This document shows, piece by piece, positions 59,801 to 64,000 of a stretch of 64,000 nucleotides of DNA. The stretch's first letter is position 1; each line of letters opens with the position of its first letter. Source of the stretch: Athripsodes cinereus (taxonomy: Eukaryota > Arthropoda > Insecta > Trichoptera > Leptoceridae). Location of the stretch: NCBI GenBank assembly GCA_947579605.1, contig OX388312.1, positions 2,914,001 through 2,978,000 of the forward strand. Reading direction: 5' to 3'. The position numbers were made by a program, and so were the translations under genes. The notes beneath the pieces are model-generated. The model searched no databases, had not been told where the DNA came from, and worked only from the letters and a program-made list of their open reading frames with translations.

Positions 59801-62800
59801 AAGGGCCCCCCAGCAAGACTCCAAGTCCAGCTTTAATGAGAAGCCCAGAGAGATACTGGACTCGGTAAGATTCTACAGTGGGCACCAGAATGGAGTGGAA
59901 TCCCAATCTAAAATAAAAATATTTAAACGAAAACTCATTTTTAATATCCTTATAAAAATTAATAAACCTCTACACTTGAATATTACCCAATGTGACATGA
60001 AATTAGTGTTATAGCCTTTGTTATGTTCTTTTTGTTCGCATATTCACCTATCTTGAAAATGCAGTATTAAAAATTTTGAATGTCTTAAAATGTGATGTTT
60101 TATGAATTTTTGCCTTTTACAGGACACTCCAAAACATACAGAAAAGAGTTGAATGCCTATTTTTTCCCAAGGACTCCACAGAATGTACCTACAATGAAAA
60201 ATTTTCCAAATTAACTTACTCCGGGTTAAACTTCCACGACTCGGATAACCTCTCCTCCCACAAGACGAATGCCTTCCTCTGCGGATCCACAAAGTAATCA
60301 TATACGGTCCCTTTGATTGGAAAGATTCCCTCCAATTCCCTCAGCCACGTGTCAAATTTCTTACGACTTTCTTCTTCAAGGGTTGCACAGACAGACCAAA
60401 TGACACTGAAAAAATAAAAATAAATTTGCAATTCGACTTTTCAATGCAAAAATAACAGTAACCATTTGAAACACTTATTTAGCTGTTTATCATTTATTGC
60501 TTCACACCATATTTCCTGAGATATACGCAGAGAGGACAGAATGTTAATATGATCTGTATTTACCCTCTTTAAATGTTTCTTCCATATTCGTGCAGTTTCT
60601 CATGCATACCAGCAAATTTCTTTTACTCAACACAAAGTATGGATTTGTTTCACGTGATTGTCAGACATTCAGGTTATCTCACACTCCTTCTTTCAGACAA
60701 TTTTTTAGCTATGACACTTATTATCAAGAAATATTAACTAAAAATATTTCTAACCTGAATAAGAACCACATTTTATTGATAGCGGCAACAATTTCCTCAT
60801 TGTTCTCTGCCTCTGGCAACACTGGTGGGTTGGGAGCTAGAATATACAGAAGCTGGCACATGGAGCGTATTCCTGTCAGCTCCTGACCTTCCATACCTTG
60901 ACCCTCAGTAAGGTGAAGACGTTTGAACTCCAAAACACGGTGAAGGAAGTACTCAAAGAGCTCTCGTAACTATGGGTCAGAAATATGTCACTAAAATAAG
61001 CATGTGTTGGATGACAGCTGAAAGATTACCTTTTTATCTGCACTAAAATTTGTACTTATTTTCTATTTTATGAATTGAAATAAAAATTCGTGTCCCACTA
61101 ATAAGAATATGGGTGGAATAAATAAATTTATATCACAAAAAGTTTTTCTATCCTGTAATTTTAGCGCACTCAGGATAACGTTACTCTTAAATGATAAAAA
61201 GGAGAATGAAATTAAATATTTTAAAAATAAAGCTTTACAAAAACCTGCCTTCTATAAGACACTCCAACTATCTATCCTGTCTTGTTAAAAAATATCAAAA
61301 ATAAGGGTGTAATAGAAGAGGACGCTTATCAAGAGACAACAGAACTCGAAAAAGGAGGACTGTCCTTTCGAAAGTACAGTAAGTCACCTTACAAATATTG
61401 GTCATTGTGTTGTGGAAAAAAGAATGAGTCAATATTTGCACATTAGACAACATACTACAATGTAAAACAAAGTTCATATTGTGACGCCTTTCTTCTTCTG
61501 CACACAGATATATTGTATACAATACAAGTCTTATTATCCTTACATCTTTTCTATAAACGTCATCTTTGATTGTTTCCAGCCATGAATTAACATATGGCCA
61601 CCACCCCCAATCTTTGTAATCATTGTACACCATACCGCAACGTGATACGGTGGCCGGGGAAGCTACAGAAAGATCACGAGCTTCAAACAGCAAAGACACC
61701 TACAACAAAAACATACAAATCCAATAAATATTTTTGTCCGTTTGTATATATATGTATGTATGTCCTCAATAGATACCGTAATCAGACAAGATAGAGGAAA
61801 AATTTTACACTCTGTACAAAGTCCCATCTATTGGGGATGTTTTAGAATATAAGAAATATCTTAAATATTGAGAGAAATATTATAGTTTGTATGACACCAT
61901 GTTTGTATAATTGTTTTGCATGTTTATGCATAAGTACACATAATACAAGATTCATATATTACTTTGAGACTAGCTCGATATGTTATGAATTGCCCATAAA
62001 TATGTAATTGCATTGACAAAATTTCTAAAAGCCTTGACAAATCTCATTTACAACTCCTCGTATCATTTTAAGAATAATATTAGAACATTGGTGATGTGGT
62101 GAAAAAAGGTAACTTAATTTGTATAAAATTATATAGGAGGCTCATGTTTCCAAAAAGGATGTCAATATTTGAAAGATAAATAAACAATTTATTTATTGTA
62201 TTTGGTGCACAAGTAGTAAAATTCCATAATTGATGAAAGAAATCAAAAGATGTCTCTCTCGTGTATGTTTAAATTAGAGTAAAAAAAATAACACTTCTTC
62301 CAATTTATCCAATAAAATAACAAATAATTATTTTTTACTTACCATAGGTGGCATAGATATACGTTCGCTGTTGACCAATGTGAGAAGTTTATTGTCATCC
62401 ATAACGGAGTTGAGATTCTCAATCCACAACGCATCTACAGGACCATCAAATACAATCCATTTTTGATCTGGGGTTTCCTCTGAAACAGAAAATAAATTGC
62501 TTTATTTATAGCCTCCCATTCTACATGTCATTCTTAAATATTATCTAACTTTCTTTATTATATCTCCGTTGGCTACTCCATAAGTAGGATATACCACACT
62601 CATGCAGATAGACAGATCAAAATTTAGAAAAATCCAAGCCAACCTTGGCATATAGTTCTCATAACTGATGAAATAACTCCATCTGTCCATTCTCCGGTGC
62701 TCAAGTTATATTCTCCGTAAAGTTCTGCCAGGTTCAAAGCCTTGGGGTTAATTGGATAAATGTGGACCAACTCAAACCCTGGTTGGTTCTCCTTCTTCAG

Positions 62801-63771
62801 TCTGATTAGTGATTTCATTAACATCTTCCATGTGACAGATTTTGCCGTGTTGGTTTCGCCCAATACCATAGTTGAATGGCGTGAATTCTAAGAAAAAACA
62901 AAAATGTAAGAAGTTTACTGACATTAGCATTAACATTCTTTCAATATTTCTAAATACAGTTAAATACAACCCAAATCCTTCCAAACACTGTTTAATACAA
63001 TTATCATTATTCCAAAAACTGTTTAATAGGATGCAATTCACTCTCACCTTAGTTTCCATAACCTGTACAACTTTGAGCAATGCTATAGGGATAGGTTGTA
63101 AACCTACAAGTCTCATCTCTGCCGTGATGGCCCCATGAACAATTTCGTAGTCCACCACTGGCACAGAACTCTCAGGAAAGATATCTTTGATGATACCGTT
63201 GAATAGAAGCACATCTTTAGCAGTGAGACGAGCTACATTCATGTCTCTCATCGCAAGAATTACAATCTGTGGTAAGAAAAATTTAGTTAATTATTTTTTT
63301 ATATAAAAAACTAGTTGAAAATATAAACTTAAGATTGATGAGGTCTACAAACGTCCTGAATAATTTTTGAGTAAACAAAGTTGGCTATCAGAAAAGGAAA
63401 CGTTACCTCCATTTCTGGAATATGCGGATGTGCTCTTCTTTTAACTCCAGCATACCTCAAAAGAGCCACCATGGACCTCAAACCAAAGTCGTAATGGTCT
63501 TGTTTGGAAAGCTGACGTTTTGCAAGTTCGTATAGTGTGAACACCTGGGGAAAAAATCATAGTAAGATTCAACTTTAAAGGATAAAATAATATATGATTT
63601 GAAAAAAATTGTGGAAAAAATCAAATAACCTTTTTAGCAGCCTGCTTATACTCTGCGAATCCATCAGAAAAGAGCGTATTCTCGGCAATGATCAAATTGT
63701 CAGGCACGCACATTGATATGGGTCGGAACATAGACTTCAAATTGTCCGGCAATTCTGTTCTACCAGCATAG
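28173..63771 (-). CDS. Dnah2: Dynein axonemal heavy chain 2-like, C-terminal ~2,526 residues, 43 exons, 5' end outside window
   Basis: Exons in transcript order: 63630-63771, 63407-63544, 63048-63266, 62644-62887, 62343-62479, 61544-61699, 60755-60969, 60220-60405, 59630-59907, 59177-59322, 58180-58363, 57268-57386, 56784-56890, 55901-56211, 55083-55351, 54488-54627, 52730-52871, 52473-52645, 52047-52170, 51759-51962, 51190-51294, 50643-50869, 49907-50136, 49391-49545, 39368-39467, 38942-39066, 37968-38190, 37431-37606, 36807-36977, 35790-35989, 35169-35332, 34610-34902, 34071-34231, 33554-33758, 32659-32844, 32130-32314, 31365-31587, 30620-30787, 30192-30294, 29928-30085, 29680-29795, 29351-29484, 28173-28312. 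All junctions are GT-AG and the phases agree from end to end, with no internal stop. It is the motor of an inner-arm dynein, moving axonemal microtubules in cilia or sperm flagella. Segments such as [23 protein letters not shown] and [15 protein letters not shown] fit DNAH2 best as I recall the family. The DHC class is certain; the DNAH2 paralogue call is likely. Confidence 0.93.
28428..28599 (-). other. Cysteine-rich ORF inside a dynein intron
   Basis: In the intron 28313-29350 the minus strand encodes [20 protein letters not shown], then [17 protein letters not shown], before an AT-rich run to a TAG. Nine cysteines in about 35 residues and a locally raised GC content are unlike the neighbouring intron. 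It is not in the dynein frame as spliced. No family was recognised. It may be a stray exon of another gene, a retroposed piece or chance. Confidence 0.3.
28696..29226. mobile_element. hAT-type MITE, 531 bp, in the last dynein intron
   Basis: A perfect 8-bp duplication ACTACGGC flanks it (28688-28695 and 29227-29234). The ends TAGTGATGTGAG and, inverted, TAGTGTTGTGGAG match imperfectly. Many GAGAAATTTCTC palindromes occur near both ends, as in some hAT elements. No transposase. Confidence 0.85.
30930..31080 (+). repeat. Dispersed repeat in a dynein intron
   Basis: It shares GATGCTTACAAATCGGCCTA, GGCTGGTTCAAG and CCTGTTTCAAACCACC with the repeat at about 21135-21255. It lies between the exons at 30620-30787 and 31365-31587. 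Confidence 0.5.
31797..31990 (-). pseudogene. LINE C-terminal fragment
   Basis: The frame reads [20 protein letters not shown], then [16 protein letters not shown] and [10 protein letters not shown]. This is the C-x-C-G...Q-T-x-x-H-I-V-x-x-CPL tail of Jockey/CR1-like LINE polyproteins. It is in the intron before exon 31365-31587, in the same orientation as the gene. Confidence 0.65.
31999..32120 (+). pseudogene. RTE-like LINE 3' end abutting an exon donor
   Basis: Read on the plus strand it matches the last ~35 codons of the RTE copy at 21386 (CMRN..M.VEEAKEV..., RSVLSAYST...), followed by TGATAGTAGTACAG. Stops are present. It ends within about 10-15 bp of the donor of exon 32130-32314, antisense to the dynein gene. 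Confidence 0.7.
32400..32545 (-). mobile_element. RTE-tailed SINE-like repeat in a dynein intron
   Basis: It carries CCCACAATTGGGGTAGCCAA, CAGACTCAATACATG, GACACATTCTGAATGGGTG and ATAAGATACCTGTC in the reverse orientation of the family. Diverged. Confidence 0.6.
33190..33480 (-). repeat. Degenerate satellite related to the 53-kb array, opposite strand
   Basis: On the minus strand the stretch has repeated GTGGGAGGAGTTTCACATCA-like and GGGTGTGGTTAAATTCAAAA-like units of about 65-70 bp, four or so in number. Near-identical motifs occur on the plus strand at about 53030-54340. It lies in the intron 32845-33553. Confidence 0.7.
33554..39467 (-). CDS. Dnah2: Dynein exons 25-34: AAA5 and AAA6
   Basis: 39368-39467 and 38942-39066 encode the AAA5 core ([18 protein letters not shown], then [20 protein letters not shown]). 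37968-38190 gives [20 protein letters not shown]. 37431-37606 gives [20 protein letters not shown], 36807-36977 a helical segment, and 35790-35989 [20 protein letters not shown]. 34610-34902 gives [32 protein letters not shown] and [12 protein letters not shown]. The AAA6 core is in 34071-34231 ([23 protein letters not shown]) and 33554-33758 ([48 protein letters not shown]). Confidence 0.93.
34330..34520 (+). repeat. Dispersed repeat, copy A
   Basis: It shares, in order, 'caattgcgtcacct'-like, ACGGTGTA-TGTGAAAGAGG, 'agagctgtactcttt' and TATTGGTCATCCT segments with about 39665-39935. Both copies are in dynein introns. Family unknown. Confidence 0.55.
36346..36611. mobile_element. Mariner-like MITE, 266 bp, in a dynein intron
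   Basis: The ends TCGTCGTTGCATATTCAAAA and their complement match over about 28-30 bp. TA dinucleotides flank them (36344-36345, 36612-36613), as in Tc1/mariner elements. No coding. It lies in the intron 35990-36806. Confidence 0.75.
39665..39935 (+). repeat. Dispersed repeat, copy B, with (CAT)n start
   Basis: It starts with CATCATCATCATCATCATCA, then CCTCTCGGGAGCACAGGG and GAGTGCCTCTATGCCAATTG, and contains GGAACGGTGTATTGTGAAAG and CTTTTTGGCCAATTATTATT. Copy A at 34330-34520 is more diverged. Confidence 0.6.
40010..40013. repeat. Target site duplication (left)
   Basis: GCTT directly outside the 3' LTR, repeated at 49330-49333. Confidence 0.9.
40014..40993 (-). repeat. 3' LTR of the Gypsy element
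   Basis: 980 bp, paired with 48349-49329, with the same TGTCA/TGACA ends. A minus-strand ATTAAA at 40526-40531 could contribute to polyadenylation; no AATAAA was seen on the minus strand. Confidence 0.95.
40996..41007 (-). promoter_or_regulatory. Polypurine tract of the Gypsy element
   Basis: On the minus strand GAGAAGGGGGAA ends two bases before the 3' LTR. A purine run in this position primes plus-strand DNA synthesis in LTR elements. Confidence 0.85.
41725..42130 (-). repeat. ~100-bp tandem repeat in the 3' noncoding part of the Gypsy element
   Basis: ATTCAACACTAAATT recurs at 41791, 41885, 41987 and 42092 with similar flanks (GTGGTTGTT..., AGTACTTT), giving about four diverged copies. 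Next to it (about 42110-42500) is a second duplication with a shared GGCTCTCAGGTAGACAGCAT segment at about 42230 and 42458. No protein frame. Confidence 0.85.
42828..45968 (-). CDS. pol: Gypsy pol: protease, RT, RNase H, integrase (1046 residues from the first ATG)
   Basis: The coordinates start at the first ATG, but the frame is open upstream to the gag stop, so translation probably enters by -1 frameshift. Domains by residue: aspartic protease LLDTGAAVS (D58-G60); reverse transcriptase, about 225-410, with [10 protein letters not shown] and YLDD at 360-363; RNase H, about 505-625, with D512, E553 and D578; integrase zinc finger H702, H709, C739, C742; integrase catalytic D772, D832, E868; a C-terminal segment [19 protein letters not shown]. 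All catalytic residues are present and there is no internal stop. Confidence 0.95.
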   Translation of the reverse strand: MDAPPEEQRKREWKEWLRHVHCFLSTVSFAEASCRQAEDGRPYATLQICSQKFVALLDTGAAVSIMGGKWYKTFVDSGFTLTNSSCLVTTLDNNCHPPLGQLRLPVAYNNMTRYIDFLVVPSFKPGLVLGVDFWKTFRVAPDIIGIASASTVPENQPITDSSTHLLDDSQTFILEETKSLFHSISYEQCGLGLTHLVQHHIDTEGPPIKQRYYPLSPARQKQFEEELNRMLRMGVVSPVQSGWSNPVVLVQKKDGTVRLCLDSRKLNKVTKPDAYPLPFVHRILDRLRNAKFLSSVDLSKAFWQISLTSDSVEKTAFVCPGKGMFAFNRLPFGIRNAPGELQRLVDKIFGPELEEHVFCYLDDLIIISEDFDQHIQLLRTVYNRLKAAGLTVNLGKCEFLKPELKYLGFIVNKEGLQTDPSKLSAIRNFPRPKNVKQVKSFIGLCGYYRRFIDSFSTISSPLTKLTGGKKGKSNFLWSAEADRAFETLKEAMLNAPVLRCPDFQKEFTIHCDASNVAIGGVLTQVFEDGEHPIAFYSRTLTKHERNYSVTERELLAVLDSVHNYRAYVEGAHFTIITDHSSLQWMHSLENPSGRLARWATRLSQYDFNVVHRKGSQHVVPDALSRIEVNVISTLASVPDTQDKWYKRIFSGWIKNPQRFPNYLIQNDCLLRHDKDQDNQSPHCTWKLVIPQENRQQIISNYHSGSNSCHPGTFKTYKFLSARYYWPGLYKDVKHFVSGCTICKAYKLSTAPSLGHMTKPKNVSKPLQSLSIDLIGPYPKSYKGFIYILSVVDVFTKFCWTFPLQRATSSSIIKLLETNIFIPLGIPRTVIMDNGKQFISKEFRAFLAKHNVTDCFYNTVYTPMNNVVERYNQTINTSIAILVQNDHRAWCKFLPQVQASINNTVNVSTGYTPFFLLHGFEQTVVGTEYLSQPDVNSQVNTHQLHVERLQELSSVYEAVSGALLKAFQKNAEKFNATRKNVEYNTGDIVWRKNHILSDAGNYFSAKLAPRFIQSKIVNKISGTVYVLANMNGKPAGKWHIKDLVKSN
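45989..47377 (-). CDS. gag: Gypsy gag, 462 residues
   Basis: The start is taken at ATG 47375-47377 ([13 protein letters not shown]). The frame is open 94 codons further upstream to 47659, but that part is encoded by the leader tandem repeats and is F/S-rich. A retrotransposon gag core is visible around [20 protein letters not shown] and [23 protein letters not shown] zinc knuckle [14 protein letters not shown] lies at residues 409-422, followed by a basic stretch. Gag forms the particle and binds RNA. The stop TAG is at 45989-45991, directly after a slippery heptamer leading into pol. Confidence 0.9.
   Translation of the reverse strand: MEGVPIQDINASKATTLSRELALRGIAPKRALQTLRKQAAAFNEELLMRLTTLPTLSGSTNTAREDIQIRRKLYSAQQGLSSVTEFVNSVKSTNNSLSVPLETADVIEIIKLGLRAELREELEKHDITDLESFQRLDDVENFLSTSVSPLRRASSRVMQPISATAIPVTSCEVSNRKSLTPTYRQPTIIISPSSVKQPSIRYIVKEPRIQGLQSWKLKYKSSDDIRNFVTRVEELSEARGVSQNDLIRCFIDLLDDTCYDWYRKEKTKFTSWNLLKEALIAEFADPLAQLSQKRQLLCIAQGKNELPTAYVRRGRDLNTQLDTPLTESELISCICHGFNHRATETISCASSTTINELLDKARYMERRLQVEQRSFIHPTPNITSTRISEVSRVVQNSPKPRTTAVNLTCFECHQPGHIARNCKNKTVRTLRRSPRFQKSKEEHSRTLPDTSKPPPTSLFSKN
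45992..45998 (-). promoter_or_regulatory. -1 frameshift slippery heptamer at gag end
   Basis: The minus strand reads A AAA AAC in the gag frame, followed at once by the gag stop TAG. A -1 slip places ribosomes in the open pol frame. A AAA AAC is a known retroviral slippery sequence. I did not find an obvious strong stem-loop just downstream. Confidence 0.75.
47421..47935 (-). repeat. Leader tandem repeat of the Gypsy element, ~140-bp unit
   Basis: AAGCTTTCGGAAAAGGAAAA recurs on the plus strand at 47421, 47561, 47701 and 47840, so there are about 3.7 copies of a 140-bp unit with few differences. It lies in the transcribed leader between the 5' LTR and gag. The unit length is not a multiple of three. 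Confidence 0.9.
48349..49329 (-). repeat. 5' LTR of the Gypsy element
   Basis: 981 bp; it begins TGTCA and ends TGACA in element orientation. Aligned to the 3' LTR, I see one substitution and one 1-bp indel, both near the inner edge (48354-48361). A TATA-like TATATAAATA lies on the minus strand at about 49077-49087, roughly 240 bp into the LTR, and would drive sense transcription. Confidence 0.95.
49330..49333. repeat. Target site duplication (right)
   Basis: GCTT directly outside the 5' LTR, matching 40010-40013. Confidence 0.9.
49391..52871 (-). CDS. Dnah2: Dynein exons 17-24: AAA4 end, coiled-coil stalk and microtubule-binding domain
   Basis: 52730-52871 encodes [20 protein letters not shown]. 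52473-52645 gives [17 protein letters not shown]. The ascending stalk helix is in 52047-52170 and 51759-51962 (heptad-rich, [20 protein letters not shown]). The microtubule-binding tip is in 51190-51294 and 50643-50869 ([20 protein letters not shown], then [20 protein letters not shown]). The descending helix is in 49907-50136 ([20 protein letters not shown]). 49391-49545 gives [20 protein letters not shown], entering AAA5. The next exon lies 10 kb away, beyond the Gypsy insertion. Confidence 0.92.
50137..50642 (-). other. Dynein intron, no recognised repeat
   Basis: It lies between the exons at 50643-50869 and 49907-50136. Nothing recognised inside. Confidence 0.5.
51100..51188. repeat. Three 28-bp direct repeats next to a splice donor
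   Basis: AAGGAAATAATATTTTAATT followed by ATTACCAA is repeated three times. The last copy runs into the donor of exon 51190-51294. On the gene strand each copy contains GGTAATAATT, resembling the start of the intron. Confidence 0.8.
52905..54345 (+). repeat. Satellite-like array of ~70-bp units in a dynein intron
   Basis: About 20 diverged units carry GTGGGAGGAGTTACAATAAA, ACTGGGTGTGGCTGTAATAA and AAAAGGGAGTGGTTTATTAA, spaced about 65-75 bp. Blocks of two or three units recur as longer periods (for example the 'tgacaagcgaactgg' block at about 53190 and 53655). It fills most of the intron 52872-54487. Confidence 0.9.
54488..56890 (-). CDS. Dnah2: Dynein exons 13-16: AAA3 end and AAA4
   Basis: 56784-56890 reads [20 protein letters not shown]. 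55901-56211 gives [20 protein letters not shown] and [12 protein letters not shown]. The AAA4 P-loop spans the junction with 55083-55351 as [20 protein letters not shown]; the GRQS form lacking GK[ST] is normal for AAA4 in axonemal dyneins. This is followed by [20 protein letters not shown] and [15 protein letters not shown]. Exon 54488-54627 ends [25 protein letters not shown] within this exon (54538-54543) looks like a donor, but the frame and homology continue through it. Confidence 0.92.
55555..55640 (-). mobile_element. RTE-tailed repeat fragment in a dynein intron
   Basis: TACTACTATACCATCACATA then CCCACAAGTGGGGTAGCCAG and ACCAACTGCATGTAAGAAAC: the 3' end of the family in reverse. Confidence 0.75.
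56930..57130 (+). mobile_element. RTE-tailed SINE-like repeat in a dynein intron
   Basis: It contains TTGGTCTCCCACTCTTTTCC, GTAAGTTTCAGAGTGTC, CTTAAATTCAGTGATGAGGC and GGCACAGAGAGGACAG. It is truncated at its 3' end. Confidence 0.65.
57268..60969 (-). CDS. Dnah2: Dynein exons 7-12: AAA2 end and AAA3
   Basis: Exon 59630-59907 contains the AAA3 Walker [11 protein letters not shown], intact, followed by [20 protein letters not shown]. Exon 59177-59322 holds the Walker B and following loop, [20 protein letters not shown] and [16 protein letters not shown]. Exon 58180-58363 encodes [19 protein letters not shown] and [17 protein letters not shown], and 57268-57386 gives [23 protein letters not shown]3 is known to gate the motor cycle in dyneins, and all key residues look functional. 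A SINE lies directly upstream of the acceptor of the last exon in this group. Confidence 0.93.
57410..57505 (-). mobile_element. tRNA-derived SINE head just upstream of a dynein exon
   Basis: On the minus strand it has an A-box-like TGGCACAGAGGTAACG and a B-box-like GGATTCGATTCC, then CCTGGCAAGGCAAAATGAAG. Exon 57268-57386 starts only about 25 bp further on. Not a tRNA gene: no intact acceptor stem. Confidence 0.7.
57510..58179 (-). other. Rest of dynein intron, AT-rich
   Basis: A retroposon-like AATAAATAAAATAAAT lies at about 57627. Otherwise nothing was recognised. Confidence 0.4.
58364..59176 (-). other. Dynein intron with a LINE tail
   Basis: TGTAAAAGGCTTCGGCCGTG followed by AATATCTTAATAAAAAAAAT (about 58883-58930) is a plus-sense retroposon tail of the AAAAGGC..GCCGT type. 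The rest is AT-rich. Confidence 0.45.
60045..60190 (-). mobile_element. RTE-tailed SINE-like repeat fragment
   Basis: TTTTGAATGTCTTAAAATGT, TTGCCTTTTACAGGACACTC and AACATACAGAAAAGAGTTGA match the family's inner part in reverse. Confidence 0.55.
60505..60720 (-). pseudogene. RTE-like LINE fragment, strongly decayed
   Basis: It begins GCAGAGAGGACAGAATG and keeps AGTTTCTCATGCATACCAGC and TTCTTTTACTCAACAC, matching the C-terminal coding part at 21400-21520. It lies in the intron between 60755-60969 and 60220-60405. Confidence 0.55.
61544..63771 (-). CDS. Dnah2: Dynein exons 1-6 of window: end of AAA1 and AAA2
   Basis: Exon 63630-63771 encodes [20 protein letters not shown], a conserved AAA1 segment. 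The next exons give [20 protein letters not shown] and [20 protein letters not shown]. Exon 62644-62887 holds the AAA2 P-loop position, here [13 protein letters not shown] where most axonemal dyneins have a GGTGSGKT-like loop. It then reads [14 protein letters not shown] and [15 protein letters not shown]. Exon 62343-62479 carries the AAA2 Walker-B-like [20 protein letters not shown] and the sensor-like [15 protein letters not shown]. Exon 61544-61699 gives [13 protein letters not shown]. All are conserved dynein landmarks in the right order. Confidence 0.93.
61700..62342 (-). other. Dynein intron with a SINE tail scrap
   Basis: ACATAATACAAGATTCATAT and TTTGAGACTAGCTCGATATG at about 61935-62000 match the tail of the SINE at 7565-7790. 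The remainder is AT-rich. Confidence 0.45.
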
Positions 63772-64000
63772 CTGTAAAAATCGGAATGTCACATGTAGTG
63801 AGTGTACAAATAAGAGGAGATAACTCAATTTTTTTATGATTTCAATGCACTTATTTATTTCCACATCAGCAGCACAAGGCTTTCAACAATATGGTTTAAA
63901 TTGATAAGACATATGTTAAATGTACATACATTAATATGCAACACTATTACAACTTTATTCATTTTGACAGATGATTTTAAGCAAGGATTGCCCCAATATT

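Overview
The window is nuclear DNA from an insect, most likely a moth or butterfly. The genes have GT-AG introns and the DNA is very AT-rich. The interspersed repeats are of kinds common in Lepidoptera: tRNA-headed SINEs, RTE-like LINE tails ending in GTATAGTATAG, the 'cactgctg(g)aca' repeat, and many short inverted-repeat elements. The species cannot be named from sequence alone.

Layout. About 1-9.5 kb is intergenic and made of dead transposon pieces. At 9.54-9.69 kb lies a broken copy of the start of the next gene. A complete three-exon gene (11370-17158, +) encodes a 276-residue SAM-dependent methyltransferase resembling juvenile hormone acid O-methyltransferase (JHAMT). Its first intron holds a 246-bp tandem array interrupted by a later retroposon. 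About 17.2-27.9 kb is again repeat-rich intergenic DNA. From 28173 to the right edge, on the minus strand, runs the 3' part of an axonemal dynein heavy chain gene closest to DNAH2 (Drosophila kl-2 type). I traced 43 coding exons that join in one open frame of about 2,526 residues, from the end of AAA1 through AAA2-AAA6, the stalk and the C-terminal domain. The tail, linker and AAA1 P-loop lie beyond the window.

A 9.3-kb Ty3/Gypsy LTR retrotransposon (40014-49329) sits in one dynein intron, in the same orientation as the host gene. Its LTRs are almost identical (980 and 981 bp), start TGTCA and end TGACA, and are flanked by a 4-bp GCTT duplication. Gag and pol are open, and pol is entered through an apparent -1 frameshift site. 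It therefore looks young.

The two host genes have no evident functional link. One would act in hormone or farnesoid-acid metabolism, the other in sperm-flagellum or ciliary motility. I found no bacterial-type system, CRISPR array or free-standing RNA gene. The more unusual observations are a degenerate AAA2 P-loop in the dynein, opposite-orientation satellite arrays in two introns of the same gene, a SINE-like family sharing its 3' end with an RTE LINE, and transposon ends lying within a few bases of splice sites.
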